From positions 4,031,001 to 4,095,000 of the forward strand of contig JBAMJR010000161.1 of NCBI GenBank assembly GCA_038501785.1: 64,000 bases of DNA, in the 5' to 3' direction. Position numbers and translations under genes: made by a program. Source of the DNA: Myoxocephalus aenaeus (taxonomy: Eukaryota > Chordata > Actinopteri > Perciformes > Cottidae). Below the pieces are notes generated by a model that was not told where the DNA came from, ran no database searches, and saw only the letters and a list, made by a program, of their open reading frames with translations. Of this stretch, positions 23,155 through 36,153 are shown in pieces (within the stretch, counting starts at the first letter, position 1; each line of letters opens with the position of its first letter).

Positions 23155-24450
23155 CATCAGAATCAGAATCAGAATCAGAATCAGAATCGGCTTTAATGGC
23201 CATGTAAATTTGCACATACATGGAATTTGACTCCGGTTTCACTTGCTCTTCGTACTTTTTTTTCCACACACAATATACAAGATAAATATAAAAAATATAA
23301 AAAGGACATTAAAGACAGTAGTAAAACAACAAAAAAGTGCAGATAGTGCAGATGAAGAGTCTGTTTAACTGTTCATTAGAGTGATGGCCAGTGGGAAGAA
23401 GCTGTTTTTGTGTCTGGTGGTTTTGGCGTACAGTGCTCTGTAGCGCCTTCCAGAGGGGAGGAGTTGGAACAGCTTGTGTCCAGGGTGTGAGGGGTCTGTG
23501 GTGATCTTTACAGCCCGCTTCCTGACTCTGGCGGTGTGCAAGTCCAGGATGGAGGGCAGGCTGGAACCAATGGTTCTCTCTGCAGACCTGACGATCCGTT
23601 GGAGTCTGACTCTGTCCTGTTTGGTGGCCGATCCAAACCACACAGTGATGGAAGAGCAGAGGACAGACTGGATGATGGCGGAGTAAAACAGGATCAGCAG
23701 CTCCTGAGGCAGGTTGAACTTCCTGAGCTGTTGGTGGGCTCCTCCTGAAGTCTACTGTCATCTCTACAGTTTTGGCCTTGTTCAGCTCCAGGTGGGTCTG
23801 ACCACACCAGAGGACCAGCTGTTCAACCTCCCGTCTGTACGCAGACTCGTCCCCGTCGCTGATAAGGCCGATGACCGTTGTGTCGTCTGCGAACTTCAGG
23901 AGTTTAACAGATGGGTCCCCTGAGGTGCAGTCGTTGGTGTAGAGGGAGAAGAGCAGTGGAGAGAGCACACATCCCTGGGGGGCGCCAGTGCTTATAGTCC
24001 GGGTGCTGGATATGATTTTTCCCAGCCTCACCTGCTGCGTCCTGTCTGTCAGGAAGTTTGTGATCCACCGGCAGGTGGGGGCTGGCACGGTGAGCTGGGA
24101 GAGTTTGGGTTGAAGAACCTCCGGGATGATCGTGTTGAATGCAGAGCTGAAGTCCACATACAACACCAGCCTCTCAAAGGACTTCATGACCACAGACGTC
24201 AGGGCGACGGGTCTGTAGTCATTTAATCCTGTGATGGAGGATTTCTTGGGGACCGGGATGATCAAGGAGCGCTTGAAGCAGGAAGGGACTTCACATAGCT
24301 CCAGTGATCGGTTGAAGATCTCCGTGAAGATGGGGGCCAGCTGGTCAGCACAGACTTTCAGGCAGGAGGGGGACACACCGTCTGGGCCCGGAGCCTTCCG
24401 AGCCATTAGACTCACCAGACACTTGGCCTGGTGTCCTGTCTCATATTTCA
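23155..24450 (-). mobile_element. 5'-truncated, broken non-LTR retrotransposon (reverse transcriptase remnant)
   Basis: The minus strand encodes part of a LINE reverse transcriptase: KAPGPDGVSPSCLK, ITGLNDYRPVALTSVVMKSF, VDFSSAFNTIIP, GAPQGCVLSPLLFSLYTND, the catalytic FADDT, then a frame break after VDFRRSPP. The C-terminal part (SAERTIGSSLPS, DPSHPGHKLFQLLPSGRRY) continues in another frame at 23,365-23,643. About 50 residues between FERLVL and VDFSSAFN are missing in frame relative to the copy at 40 kb. The 3' end is a (GATTCT)n tail, seen as aatcag repeats at 23,155-23,189. It is the same family as the 39.9-41.75 kb element, in opposite orientation. CR1/L2/Rex1-like; exact clade not determined. 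Confidence 0.9.
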
Positions 24451-24795
24451 GAATTCAGTTGACTAAACGAAAACCATAAAAGCATTCAAGCTTTAGTTGC
24501 ATTAAATATTGTGGGAAAATGAATAAAGGGTGTTGCTCGAGAAAAAATTGCAGATTGTGTCACTATATAATATGGGCAGCATTACATTTCCTTCAAGTTG
24601 TATTTAATTATGTGAATGTTATTAGGAAAGAAAGTTTGTGACACGGGATCATTTACAGTTAAGTGTGTAAAGACCCTAGCACATGATCCCTCATCAGATT
24701 ACTTTAAGATTTATATAGTCAGTGAGAGTCTGAATTGTGCATTTTATGAATGTATTTTATTGATTTAAAACAATAATCAGATGATAATCCCAGGT

Positions 24796-25285
24796 GTAAG
24801 GGTTCAGTTATGGCTGGACCCAAGCGCAGACACAGGGACAGCCAGGTTGGGTGAAGATAATGGGTTTATTGACAGAACACAGATGGGATGGTAGGACAGG
24901 AGGTGAGTGCAGGCAGAGCGGTGAGGTGGCGGCTGAGCAGGAGTGCAGGTACGGGAATCCTGGGCAGAGAGAACAGGGGTTAGTAAAAAGTTAAACGCCA
25001 TGTAAAGTCGGAGAGAGATCAAAATCCTAGCGAGGCCGAGAGTCAAAGTACCACTGGAGATGGTGAAATAATCTGGCAACTGGAGAGAGGGAAGCCATGG
25101 TGTTTTAACAGGGAGGATTTGATGAGATGATTGAAGACAGGTGTGGAGATGAGGTCAGTTGCCCGGAAGCCACGCCCACGGCACACACACACACACACAC
25201 ACGTAACAGGGAACAAACAGGGGACACAAGAGACACAGGGAAAAGACAAAAAAGGACATGAGTCACGACCGAGCCGTGACACCCA
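24796..25285. mobile_element. Candidate nonautonomous element, about 490 bp
   Basis: The block begins ggtgtaagggttcagttatg and ends gaccgagccgtgacaccc. Its ends form an imperfect inverted pair (ggtgtaagg against ggtgtcacgg). Internal wording such as 'ggacccaagcgcagacacag' and 'gggtttattgacagaacaca' is familiar from common fish repeats. There is no ORF, and a (CA)n tract at 25,181-25,201 lies inside it. Class not assigned. Confidence 0.5.
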
Positions 25286-27226
25286 GAACTGTCAAGTCCA
25301 ATTGTATATTCTCTCTTCTGGACTCGTTGGAGGCCATTTGCTACAACCTCCATAGCACACATTAGTCAAAGCAGCCTCATTGATAAATGTCTGTTGCTTT
25401 TCAGAAAATTGGATTTTTAATTGGATTCACCTGACTGGAGGACAATACAACATATGCATACACTTTGTCTGCTTTGTTGGTGTCACGTGCTCCTGTGGTG
25501 GTGAATGCTTCTGACAAGATGAGTGAAATCTTTGGGGCACCCTGTTTAAGCGTGGTGCACATCACCGAGTCATCGGTCTCGAGTTGTGGTAACAGTTCTC
25601 TCTCTCTCTGTGTTGTCACTAGTTGTGTCTCCGTGAAGATGCTCCTCAGTTTCCACATAAATCACTGACAGTATCAGTGGGCTTCTCCGCTCTTCTCTTC
25701 GCATTCATAACAGCTTTTCAGCCATCCACCTTCTGTTTGTCAATCCTGTTGCAGCTGATTGTTCCAGTTAGAAAGCCGGAGACGCCTTTAGTCTTTCTGT
25801 AAATTGCCCTGTGACGGAGTGCTTAATGACTTGTTGCTATTTGCACGTACATGTCAGCTGCAGCATGTGGGCTATTTCATCAACTGTCACACCGGTACTT
25901 CCAAAGAAGTTTTGATGTTTTGCAGTAGCGGCTCAATTTGAAAGCCGAAACACCATTGATGGAGGATAAATGAGGCGAATCCAATGACAAGACTAAAGAC
26001 GCTGTTCCTTGCAGGCAAAGCACTTTGAGCCTCCCACTCTGAAGCAGGTGAATTGACTCAAGGCCTGTCTAAGGAGTTCAGAACACTCAAGTGGGAAATA
26101 CACATTACTTCAGTAAGAGGAACTATTACTGTACCTGTCCTGTGATACCTGAGGCAGGCATACATAGTTTTGTGTGTTTGTTTCTATCTCTGTCTCTGTG
26201 AGAAGGAATGTTAAAGTGATGGCACTTTGGCTGTTCAACAATAGGGTTTAAGGCAAAATGGGATGTTTCAGTTATTTAGGATTGCGTAGACAATAATTTA
26301 GAGGAATAAAAAGACACTTAAGAGATTATAAATTGGTAGTGAACTCTACAATATCCTGACTTTTAGTCCCCTTGTATAGGTATATATATGTATAGGAACT
26401 TCCTACAATGCACCCAATAACATCTTTCAGCTTTCATCTTTTCCTTCATGCATGGTTTGTGGCGCTTTTTTATTCTTCAAATGTAGGTTGCCCAAGCTGA
26501 GATGACCATTATCAATTTACATTTTTGTGACACTTGACAAAGTTCCCTTCAGCCCCACAGAGGAAATGAACTGTTTTAAACTGCTGAGTGGTACCGTCCA
26601 TGACAAGTAAACTGATCTTTACAGTAAAACTGTTGGAGTTCCCCTTCAATTCAGTTAGTTAAAAGGTCACATAAATATGGCAGTTTCAATGTGTTAATAT
26701 GCATGTTCTAGATGAGATGCACTCATCATAGCTGATGAAGATTGTATGTGGTGAATAGGTAAGCCGAGAATGATCAGTTTTATTGAATATTGGTCGAGGT
26801 AATCCTCCCATAACGGCTGCCAAGTTCACGGCTTGTTCATACCAGCTCAGTGAAGCAATGCGTATTGAATTACACTTCTGCTTTATATCAAAGTCCCTGC
26901 AAACAATTCCCTTCATCATGCTGTGAGAAATGTAAGCTCAGCGCGTCTGTGGAGGGTCATTGTTAAAACTTTACTGAGAGATACGAGAGAATAGTCTGAA
27001 ATAAATATGATGATAACTAGAAGAAGAGACAAAACAAAACAGTTAAAGACCCTTCATGACGCCATAGTTAAATAAAAACATGTCATTTAATTTGATTTAT
27101 TTAATTACATTTCACTGTAAAGGTCATTATACATATGATGATGTAATTTGCAGTAGTGCTTCTTGGGCCATAACGTTTGGGAATATGGAATGCATTATGC
27201 CAGTTAGGGTCCTTACAAATATAGTA

Positions 27227-27227
<1 letters not shown>
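25286..27227. other. Noncoding interval, no gene seen
   Basis: Mixed sequence without recognisable exons, repeats or RNA genes. Confidence 0.45.

Positions 27228-27299
<72 letters not shown>
27228..27299. repeat. (TG)n microsatellite
   Basis: Pure TG tract of 72 bp. Confidence 0.98.
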
Positions 27300-27301
<2 letters not shown>

Positions 27302-27508
27302 ACCACACACCGGAAACGTCAACTTAATGATCTACAGTCTGATGATGACAGATTGGAGAGCAGAAACAAACCCCTCTGCACAATAAGATTAGTAAAGCAT
27401 TAGAGGTGATGTCACAGCTAAAGGGAGTCATTATTAGTCCTTCTCAGATGCAGGAACATACACAGTATTCACATGTTGTACTGTTATTAAGACATTAATC
27501 ACACATAG

Positions 27509-27510
<2 letters not shown>

Positions 27511-27571
<61 letters not shown>
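27511..27571. repeat. (AT)n microsatellite
   Basis: Pure AT tract of about 61 bp, prone to cruciform extrusion. Confidence 0.97.
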
Positions 27572-27574
<3 letters not shown>

Positions 27575-27942
27575 GGATGTGATACAAATACATAAATGTA
27601 GACATTACATATATACACACAGGGCTACAATTTGCCTAAATTCAACACTCTTTGCACTCGTATCACAGTCTTGGTTTATATTAAAATGTCTTGCTAAATC
27701 TGCAGTCTGTTACATTTCCTTCCCATAAAATATTTAACTTTTCAGTCTGTGATAGTGAAGGAAAAGTGGGGTACTCAGCAATATGTTTTGGCAGATAAGT
27801 CTCTAATTTGTTTATAATGTGTTCACAAGAAATGAGAACAAAGTGAGTCTCCGTTTTCACTTCCTCTCTCTTTGGCCAGCCATGACTTTTTTTTGCCATC
27901 CTGTTCCATCGGCCAGACTGTGGTCTCTCACTGACCCTGTTC

Positions 27943-28050
27943 TCTTCCTCTGTATCTCCCTCACGCTCTCTCTCTCTTCCTCTGTATCTCCCTCACGCTC
28001 TCTCTCTCTCTCTTCCTCTGTATCTCCCTCACGCTCTCTCTCTCTCCTTC
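27943..28050. repeat. Minisatellite, three units of 32-36 bp
   Basis: The unit starts tcttcctctgtatctccctc and ends in a variable (CT)n run. Units begin at 27,943, 27,975 and 28,011, and the length difference comes from the CT run. Confidence 0.9.
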
Positions 28051-29009
28051 CTTCTACACCAGATCATGTAATGAATCACACAGTAGCACAATCAGCCTAA
28101 AACACAGACCATAAATCTCTCTTTCTCTGTCTCAAACACACACAGCAGGTGTTTTGGTTTGTTGTTGAGCTGGTGCAGCATGGAGGCTTTCTCCACTCCA
28201 TAAACAAGTGTCTTTGCAGCCTCGGGGCTGCAGACCTCCTTCTATACATCAACCAGACTTGTGTCCAACATCTGCTCCAATGTTAAGCATACAAGCCGTT
28301 CATCTGTCTGTTTGTAGTGTCCAGATGTTAATATCGGCCTTACTTGTCCATTTCTAAAATCACTCGTTACCCGTTTCTGCTTTAAGAGGGGGCCTACATG
28401 AGCATTGTTGTCCGTGGGAATTAGAACCCACTTATGTGAATGGTTTCATGATTGAGCTGGGAGAGAGAGGGAGAACAAGTGGACAGGGGCCTAGTTATCC
28501 ACTTGCTGATGTGGGACCTTGTGTAGGGAGCTGAATATAGTGAGGACTAATCTTTCAACCTAATACAGCGCTACCAGCTGTCTCCCAAGCCCCTGCAATG
28601 AAGACAGATGACCGTGAATGGCTATGATCAGTGGGAGCGGGAATTCATTTGTTAGTGTAAGACAGGGAGAGGGAGAAAATAGAGTGAGCGATGGAGCGTG
28701 CGTGCACATGTGTGTGTTCAAGCTGTGGAGCGGTGTTAGAGAGGAGCGAGCCATGCTGCTTTTACAGGCCATTTCCCCCAGGCTCTCCGAGTACACAGAC
28801 GAGGCCTGTAGACACCGCGAGGATAGAGACAACTATTCATAAAGCTTCAAATATTTAAGGTAATGACGGAGCAAAAACATGACTCTGTAGTACAAAGTGG
28901 AGAAGGACGACTGGTAAAGTCACATTACAATAAAAAGGTGGTCAGAGTAAACTTTTACCAGTTTGTTCTCCGTAGAGTACCTCAACTCTGAAGTACGGAT
29001 TAAAATAGA

Positions 29010-29360
29010 CGATAGGCTTTGTATTGGCAATCATAGTTTCTAGCAGTGTGGCTCCAGGGATGGCAATGCCAGCGAGGTCAGTCTCAATACCACAGAAACT
29101 GAATGGATGCATGAAACGTTATACAGTCATGCATGGTGGAACCAGGAGGCTTAACTGACTTTGGTGATCCTCTGACTTTTCCTCTTGCGCCAGCAGAAGG
29201 TCAGAAGTGTCTGATATATATATATATTTAGTCAGATATCTTGAGATGGATTTGATGGATTGGCAACAAATGTCTTCATTCCCAGATGCTGTATCCTCAT
29301 TTTTGGTGACCCCCTGACTTTCCCCTATAGCGCCACCAGGAGGTTGACATTTTTGTTTCA
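29010..29360 (+). repeat. Dispersed teleost repeat with an internally repeated segment
   Basis: Two related stretches, 'tttggtgatcctctgacttt..cttgcgccagca' (about 29,160) and 'ttggtgaccccctgacttt..tatagcgccacca' (about 29,298), lie about 140 bp apart. The intervening 'ttgatggattggcaacaaat' is also typical. I recognise this as a common fish interspersed repeat; class uncertain. Confidence 0.6.
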
Positions 29361-29599
29361 GAGCATGGGGCGTGAGCCGCAGGCTGAATTGTGATAGCTT
29401 TTGTTTGCGCACAACTTCACGAAGCTTTCCCCTGCTCGCTCGTTCGCATTTTTTCTTTTTGACAGTACGTGGGCGGACCGAGTAACCATTCTATCTGCAG
29501 ATTTATTTAATGGGTTACAATGCCCGTTTTTTGATTGGCCGGATATCACTTCCGACCCAGACGCTAGGTGGCGGTATACAGGTGGTTTTCAATCTGCCA

Positions 29600-29910
29600 C
29601 TAAACACTACTCCACTACATCTCAGAGGTCAATATTGTACTGTACTGTACTGACACTATAACTATGCCATGATTTAATAGAATAGTATGCATTGCTGTAG
29701 ATTAAACTAAACAATGAAGGAGTTAAAAACATGCAGCGTACACGTTAATGCAGCAATAATATATTTCTCGACACATTTTACTGTACGGGTACTTTTACTT
29801 TTGGTACTATTTTGGTTTTGAATGCAGGAATTTTACACATAGTGGATTATTTCATCAGTATGATATTAGTACTAGTACTTTTATTAGTAGTATTGTTTAA
29901 TTATTCTAGA
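29600..29910 (+). repeat. Teleost interspersed repeat ('acttttac' family), second copy
   Basis: It contains 'actccactacatctcagagg', 'gggtacttttacttttggta', 'ttttgaatgcaggaatttta' and 'tattagtactagtactttta'. These correspond to the family seen at 10.85-11.1 kb but represent a different part of it. Confidence 0.6.
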
Positions 29911-32900
29911 TATTTGCTTATTTAGGTCAGTTTTTTTTTATATATTTAAATAGATTTTTGTTTTAATTATGTTTTGTTGTTTAGTATACTTAATTTTTTG
30001 GTTTGTTCATGAATTGGGTAACACTGCAAAAGTAATTTGCATGCCTGCAACACAAACAGCCGCGGGACCTATACACACGCATGCATGTGGATCTCATTTG
30101 TACTTATATATTGAGAGGGATTTGGCCCCGTAGCCATTGTCAGGTCCCAATTTAGTGAGGTTGTCTGCTAACACGGTTGTGTAGACCCTTGTTTTTCTGC
30201 ATGACTTTTGAACCGGTTTGTTTTGCCAACATCACACAATTAAAGTATGAAAGCTGAAATTTTGTCCCTGTTTTCTTCCTGTTTCCGATTCATATGCACA
30301 AGACCACTGAGTGAAGAGGGATTTCATGATGATTTTGATTGTACCTTGCTTGTTTTTACTTATTTTACTAAGAACTGTATATTGGTCTTTCGCAGCACTA
30401 TCAAAAACAATAATCCTCCATGTAAATGCAATGTAATGCACTTAAGAAATTATAAAGAGTCTGACTGTGGCAGCGCTCTAAGCTCCTTTTATAAATGCAA
30501 ACCGAGGTCTTGGCCAAGATTCACACAGGCCATCTGGGTATGCGTGAGGAGGTGCAGCTGATGCCACATTACCAATGTCCCAATCATTAACATGAAACTA
30601 AATCACGAGTGAGGAATCAATATTGTGTGGTCAAATTAATGTTCTCTTTGTAGCCGGCTGAGAACAAAAGACAGATATTAAAAAGGAAAAAATGTTATTC
30701 AAAATTTTCCAGTGATCTTTTGTTTTATCGCTACTGTGTTTGTCCCCATTTATTTTCCTTGTGTTGCCCCTATCAAGCGAGTAAGAGATCATCCGCCTCC
30801 CCATCCTCCATGCATTTGATTCCCCCAGGACAGACATGAATGACACAGAACAAGAGGTTAGATAGTTATGCAATAAATGGAATGTCGAATCGGGAGATGC
30901 CCTTTTCAAATGCTCCCTCTGCTCTTCGCACCTGAGGGACATTTCAGAGGCCTGAATCTGCTGACTCATTAATGCAAGCAAGAGACTACTACTTAGTACA
31001 CACTCTGTGGGATTCTGTGGCTACGCGTGCACGCACACACTCATGCACAAGAAAACACAAACATTTTCTGCTCGTAATCCCCCAGCTCCGTCTTCCCCAG
31101 CCTCAAATGAAACCGCAGCTGACGCCACAGCGAACACCACAAAGAAGCTGTTTGCCTCCCAGTTAGCTTTGGAAGTGGTGAGAAGTCACCAGATAACTGT
31201 GGCTGGAAAATGTGTAGAGAATCTGACACCTCGCTTCTCTCTCTGCTCTGGGAATACACGTCGAGAGACAAAGCCAGAGCGGGACGCTGGAAGTGACAGA
31301 AGCGCAGACACAAATATACGCACAGTCGCTCACACACTCATGCATGCACATGCAGTATGTTCAAAATGCATGCAGAGATAAGCACACACACACACACACA
31401 CACACACACGCGTGCGTGCAGGGGATTCTGTGAAGGCGCGGCTACACATGCATCACCCCTCTTATCACCCCAGTCCCCAATAACACAGCTCACACTTGCC
31501 ATGAGTGGATTTGAATAGTATTTTGGATAAGCTGCCCTGACTGATTGGTGTGGGTGTGTGGGTAGTGGTGGGCACAACATCTTCAAAGACACATTGTTTC
31601 GTGATGAGGTGGGCATAAAAACAAATCCCCGGGACGAGGAGTATAACCCTTTGTGCCTCATCCACGTACATATATGTTTTCTATAGAGATGACAGTTATG
31701 CAATCGGCTGTGTGTTGAAGCTGTCAGAGTCTTTAGCTGGCTGCGAAGACACGCTCTATACATAGATGCCTCTTTCTGTTGCTCCTGTACTGGGCCTACA
31801 CACTCTGACTCACCAACAGCCCCACGCTGGTTCTCCCACAGCGTGAACCTTGAAGATCTTCAGTGCAAAACTTTGTCCTTTTGAAAAATAGTATTTTAGG
31901 AAGTCAACAGGGATGTTCCCAGTAAATCCTGGCGCAGCGAGAAAGGAGTATATGAAATGTATTGTAACATCTCTTCGCCATAGTAACCACTCTCGTCTCT
32001 GCAGAAAGGTGGGTCATAGCTGGAGGCTGAGTGGAAATGATAGAAACAAATGCGCTGAGCTGGGAACGCTCATGGACGTTTAGTGCTATTTCCTTTTCAT
32101 GGCCTCTGATTATTTGCATTTCAAATTGCGTCCTCAGGATATAATCTTTTCAATAAGCATGTATGGTACATAAGAAGTAATATCAGGAATACAGAGTGCA
32201 TCATTTATTGCAGTATGATTGTCAAACATCCGTCACGATACATGAGGAAGGTCATATGCACATATGTCTTATCCCATATGCACATCACTGGCTCCATGTA
32301 ATTAAATGTCAAAATATGTTAATGAACCAATCAAAATGGAGCTGTACTGAATTCAATTGAATCATAGTGAGGGATTAGCTGTGGCACGTTGAAGGTGATG
32401 TATATGGATTTTGCCGCTTCATTATGTTAAAATCCTTTAAAAAGAGATGAGTTTTTATCGCAGCGATAAACAGTGAGAGTGGGGCGAGAGTGAGGTGAAT
32501 ATTTAGCCTGAAGGAACATTTTTTATTACTGTACAACTTGTTCCAGCGTGCTCAACAACTCCACCCACACAATACCGGGTGGGGTACATGTGTATAAACA
32601 CATGTACTTTTGTACACGTACACAAAGAAACACATCACAAATTTAGAGATGCAGTTTCTATGTCTCCATGGGACTTCTTTGTACCAGGCAAAATATCTTT
32701 TTTTTTCATCCCCCGCGGCTCCTTATCATTTTCCTCCACTTCTTCCTCCTACTCGGCTTATTTTTCTTTTCCTCAGTTTGCATCCATGCATTTTACGATT
32801 TGCCTCAAAAGAATCTCAAGTCTCTTCATCATGACTCAAGTCTGATGAATAACATCAATGCTCCCCATGCACGGCATGTGTGTGCGTCTGTGAATGAGTT

Positions 32901-33069
32901 TACTACTGCACTGTAGGATCTCAGAATTTTCTCACTATCAATAACAGAGTATTCTCATATGCAAAATAAATAAAAGAGTATAGATTATTTTAGAAATACA
33001 TTTGTCTTTCCTTCAACATTATTCTGTTTATAATTTAGTTCTTTAAAGGTTCCAATTATTTCCAGGAGA
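29911..33069. other. Noncoding interval, no gene seen
   Basis: No supported exon. It includes a short (CA)n tract with cgtgcgtg near 31,384-31,418 and a perfect short palindrome TTTATCGC-a-GCGATAAA at 32,454-32,470. Confidence 0.45.
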
Positions 33070-33220
33070 ATCAATGGTGGAAAACATATCCAGACCTCTT
33101 ACGAAATATAAAAGTACTCATAGAAGTACTCATTACAAGTAAAAGGCCTTCAATTCAACATTTTAAATAGAGAGGCACTACAAGGAAAATAAGTAATATT
33201 GATGAAGAATGCCCCCTTGT
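33070..33220 (-). repeat. Teleost interspersed repeat ('acttttac' family), minus-strand fragment
   Basis: The phrase 'gtactcattacaagtaaaag' followed by 'gccttcaattcaacatttta' is the reverse-complement form of the family seen at 29.6-29.9 kb ('gaatgcaggaattttac'). Confidence 0.5.
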
Positions 33221-35562
33221 TATATTATTATATATTTTTTATTATTAACAGATTAATAGATCCTCCAGTATGCAATTGTACTGTACACAGCTGTATTTGA
33301 CAAATAAAAAAAGAAAGAGAAGTGGCCCCTGCAGCATTAAATGGATGCAGAGTAGATGGCTAATGGGCTCTTTGAAAGCTGCCAATCTATGGGTGTCTAG
33401 AAAAAACCTATGCGCTGGTGGGAGGCACATACCCAGAGAGCCTCTCTTCCATTAAAGTAATTAGAGAGTAATCAGCATGGGGACACTGATAACCCCCCCT
33501 TGTGCCAGCCCTCACACAGACCTGTTGCTAGGAAACCTAACAGAAGGCCCATGGAAGGACTATCAAAAATACTAAGCAGCCTGATAATAAATTCCCTGCA
33601 TCATGGAAGGCATCACTGAGCGAGATGGCGAAAACACTGTAATGTGGCGGAATAGCAGGCCGAAAGAGAGCTGATTGAGTGAATATAGCTTTCCCCACAG
33701 GTTGGAAATGAGGGTATTAAATCCACCATATATGTTGTTTTACGTGATGCGGTCTGAAATGGATACATTTCAGTAAGCCAGGTCAAAGAAGCAAGGAAAG
33801 TGGGAAGAAGCTATGAATAGGCTCTGACGCACGTTGTGCTTTCTTTGTGTTCCCATTGGAGCGTTATCGGTGCTTTTGTACATGGAGCCCAGTGTCCATC
33901 CCAGTAAGGATGGAGCCGCATGCTGGTAATTATGGAGAAGAGGGCAAGACATGGGTTCATTATCACACATAATGAGATGAGATGTTTCTTCCTCGCACAC
34001 ACTTTAAATCCCTTCACCCTTCTCCCTCCCAGTTTTCCTTCCTCTTCCTCTCACTACCTCTCTGTCCATCGGACCATTTGTGTCCCCTCCTGATTTGCCC
34101 TCTCTCTGAGACTCGCATTCATTATTATACATTTGCTTTCCTAATTGCTGCTTCTGCCATCTTTGTGAATTCCCCCCAAGGGTGTGAAGTGAAAAGTCCT
34201 GCAGGCCTGCACGCTGACTGGCTGCATGAGATCTGGTCGTGGACAGGGGGTGCAGAGAAAGACCAGGCAGAGAGAGGAAGAGAGCGCGCAGCAGGTGTGA
34301 GATCATAGAGGGTGAAGCGATGAAGCGATGGAAGAATAGTCTCTCGGAAAAAAAGATAGAGAAAGTGATGTTTTCATCAGGGTGTGACTCACTCGATCGG
34401 CGGCAGCAACAACTTTCTTTGCATCTAGATGAATCTTGAGGCGGTGCAGGGTACTCAGCACGTGTTGGGGCGCGTTGAAGGTGACACACAAACATTACAG
34501 ACACAACATATTCCTAACTCAGCCTGCACTGTCTGTGAGTCACACTGTAGCAGGCAGCCTCTCTTTGCATAATGTACAGTACTCCAAGGATCATAATCGT
34601 ACACCCACTCGGTGCCCCTGAAGAGTTCTCCGCAGCTGTCCGTGACTCGGAACAGCTCTTCATGCTGCAGCAGACAGTTTCATAAAATAATCCACGGATT
34701 ATGTATCCTCTGGTAATGTAAAGCCTCATATGTCAAGGATGACAAGCTGTAACCAACACAAGCGGGTCTCGACATTCTTTTGCTGACGTAATGGCTTTAA
34801 TAGACAGTCGCTTTTATTTTTGCGTGTGTGGACATGAACATTTCCAGAATTTTGTGAGTCTGAATCAATACTGCATTTGGATTTCCGCTGTCATGTCACT
34901 TGCCTTTTCCCCTCCTGCGTGGCTGTCCGTGTGTAGGGAGGATCTGTATGGATGTCTCTGACACTTTAATGCTGAAGAATTTTCTTGGCAGAGAGCACAT
35001 TTCTGCTTTTTCCCTTCTCATGCTGATAGGGTGGTGTCAGAATTAATGATACATATGCTGCTGACTAGCAGCTACCAGGCCAGTCACCAGGAGTCAGAAA
35101 TGCGCTCTGTGTGGTGAATTTCATGTTCAAAATATTACCCACAATCCCTCACGCTGACAAAACCCTCCTGGGTAGCAGCTCTGCCAGTGAAATATTGCTA
35201 GAACATGAGCGTTGCTACCTATTTTCTCTCATCTTGTAAATTGCAGTCACAATATATGTTCGGAGATCAAATTGAGCTCTTAATAATTACAGTGCGAGTG
35301 GGATATTTTTACTTTAATGTGACAACTGATTCATTTTATTTTTCAAATTATTTTGTGCAGTGATCATATTTGGCTGCTTCACTGCTGTCTGTTGTGTGTT
35401 TTTTTTTTGTCATGTTGTCAAGATATAGTGTTTGTGTGTGTTTTGGTGGATGAGTTAGCGGGGATGTCGACGAGCAGTAGGTTCAAACCAAAGGAGTCAG
35501 AATATGTCTTTGAACAAATTCCTCACATGTATTTTTTGAACCACTTCCAGTTCACAAGTGGT

Positions 35563-35564
<2 letters not shown>
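33221..35564. other. Noncoding interval, no gene seen
   Basis: The 166-codon minus-strand frame at 34,004-34,504 has low-complexity composition and no family resemblance, so it is not called. Nothing else recognised. Confidence 0.45.

Positions 35565-35654
<90 letters not shown>
35565..35654. repeat. (TG)n microsatellite, 90 bp
   Basis: Pure TG tract, among the longest uninterrupted TG tracts in the window. Confidence 0.98.
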
Positions 35655-35655
<1 letters not shown>

Positions 35656-35820
35656 ACCCAATCCTGTGCAGGCCATGGGAATGTACGGAGTGTATCCGGT
35701 GAAGCGTCCTTCTCATGTCTGAACATCAGAAATGATGCTCATTATTCACCCGTAATTAAACATGTCACATACCTGCTGAACAAAATGGGTGGACTGCAAA
35801 TGTGACAGGATGCAGTTGTG

Positions 35821-35822
<2 letters not shown>

Positions 35823-35876
<54 letters not shown>
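35823..35876. repeat. (TG)n microsatellite
   Basis: Pure TG tract of 54 bp. Confidence 0.98.
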
Positions 35877-35879
<3 letters not shown>

Positions 35880-36012
35880 TTTTGTCTGTTCATGTGTGCC
35901 AAAAAGAGACGGCGCGTATCCAGCGCCTTGTGACTAATCCTACAGTCAAACTTGTCCACCTGGTTCTTCCTTGACGGCTCAGCGTCTCACCTTGTTCCCT
36001 TGTCTGCTTAGG

Positions 36013-36051
36013 GGAGCCAGACACATGTGTCTCACACATGTGTCTGGCTCC
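36013..36051. repeat. Perfect inverted repeat, 18-bp arms, 3-bp loop
   Basis: GGAGCCAGACACATGTGT at 36013-36030, spacer ctc, then the exact reverse complement at 36034-36051. A second, smaller inverted repeat follows (GGGAGGT 36056-36062 and ACCTCCC 36072-36078). No run of T follows, and no gene ends here. Confidence 0.95.
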
Positions 36052-36131
36052 AACAGGGAGGTAATGTACTCACCTCCCAATACCAACACATAGATAAGAA
36101 ATAAGCCACATATATGGCACCACAAAGATCT

Positions 36132-36153
36132 GGGGGGGGGGGGGGGGGGGGGG
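36132..36153. repeat. (G)22 homopolymer
   Basis: Uninterrupted run of about 22 G on the plus strand, able to form G-quadruplex. Its length is prone to sequencing error. Confidence 0.95.

Noticed and set aside
25719..25745. Minus-strand reading GWLKS, resembling the start of a PH domain
   Set aside because: The following residues do not continue the PH pattern (no Q-R-S..W-Q-R-W block), so it is a chance match.
32454..32470. Short perfect palindrome TTTATCGC-a-GCGATAAA
   Set aside because: Arms of 8 bp are expected a few times by chance in 64 kb; noted but not pursued.
34004..34504. 166-codon minus-strand ORF
   Set aside because: Low-complexity composition, no domain, no plausible splice sites.
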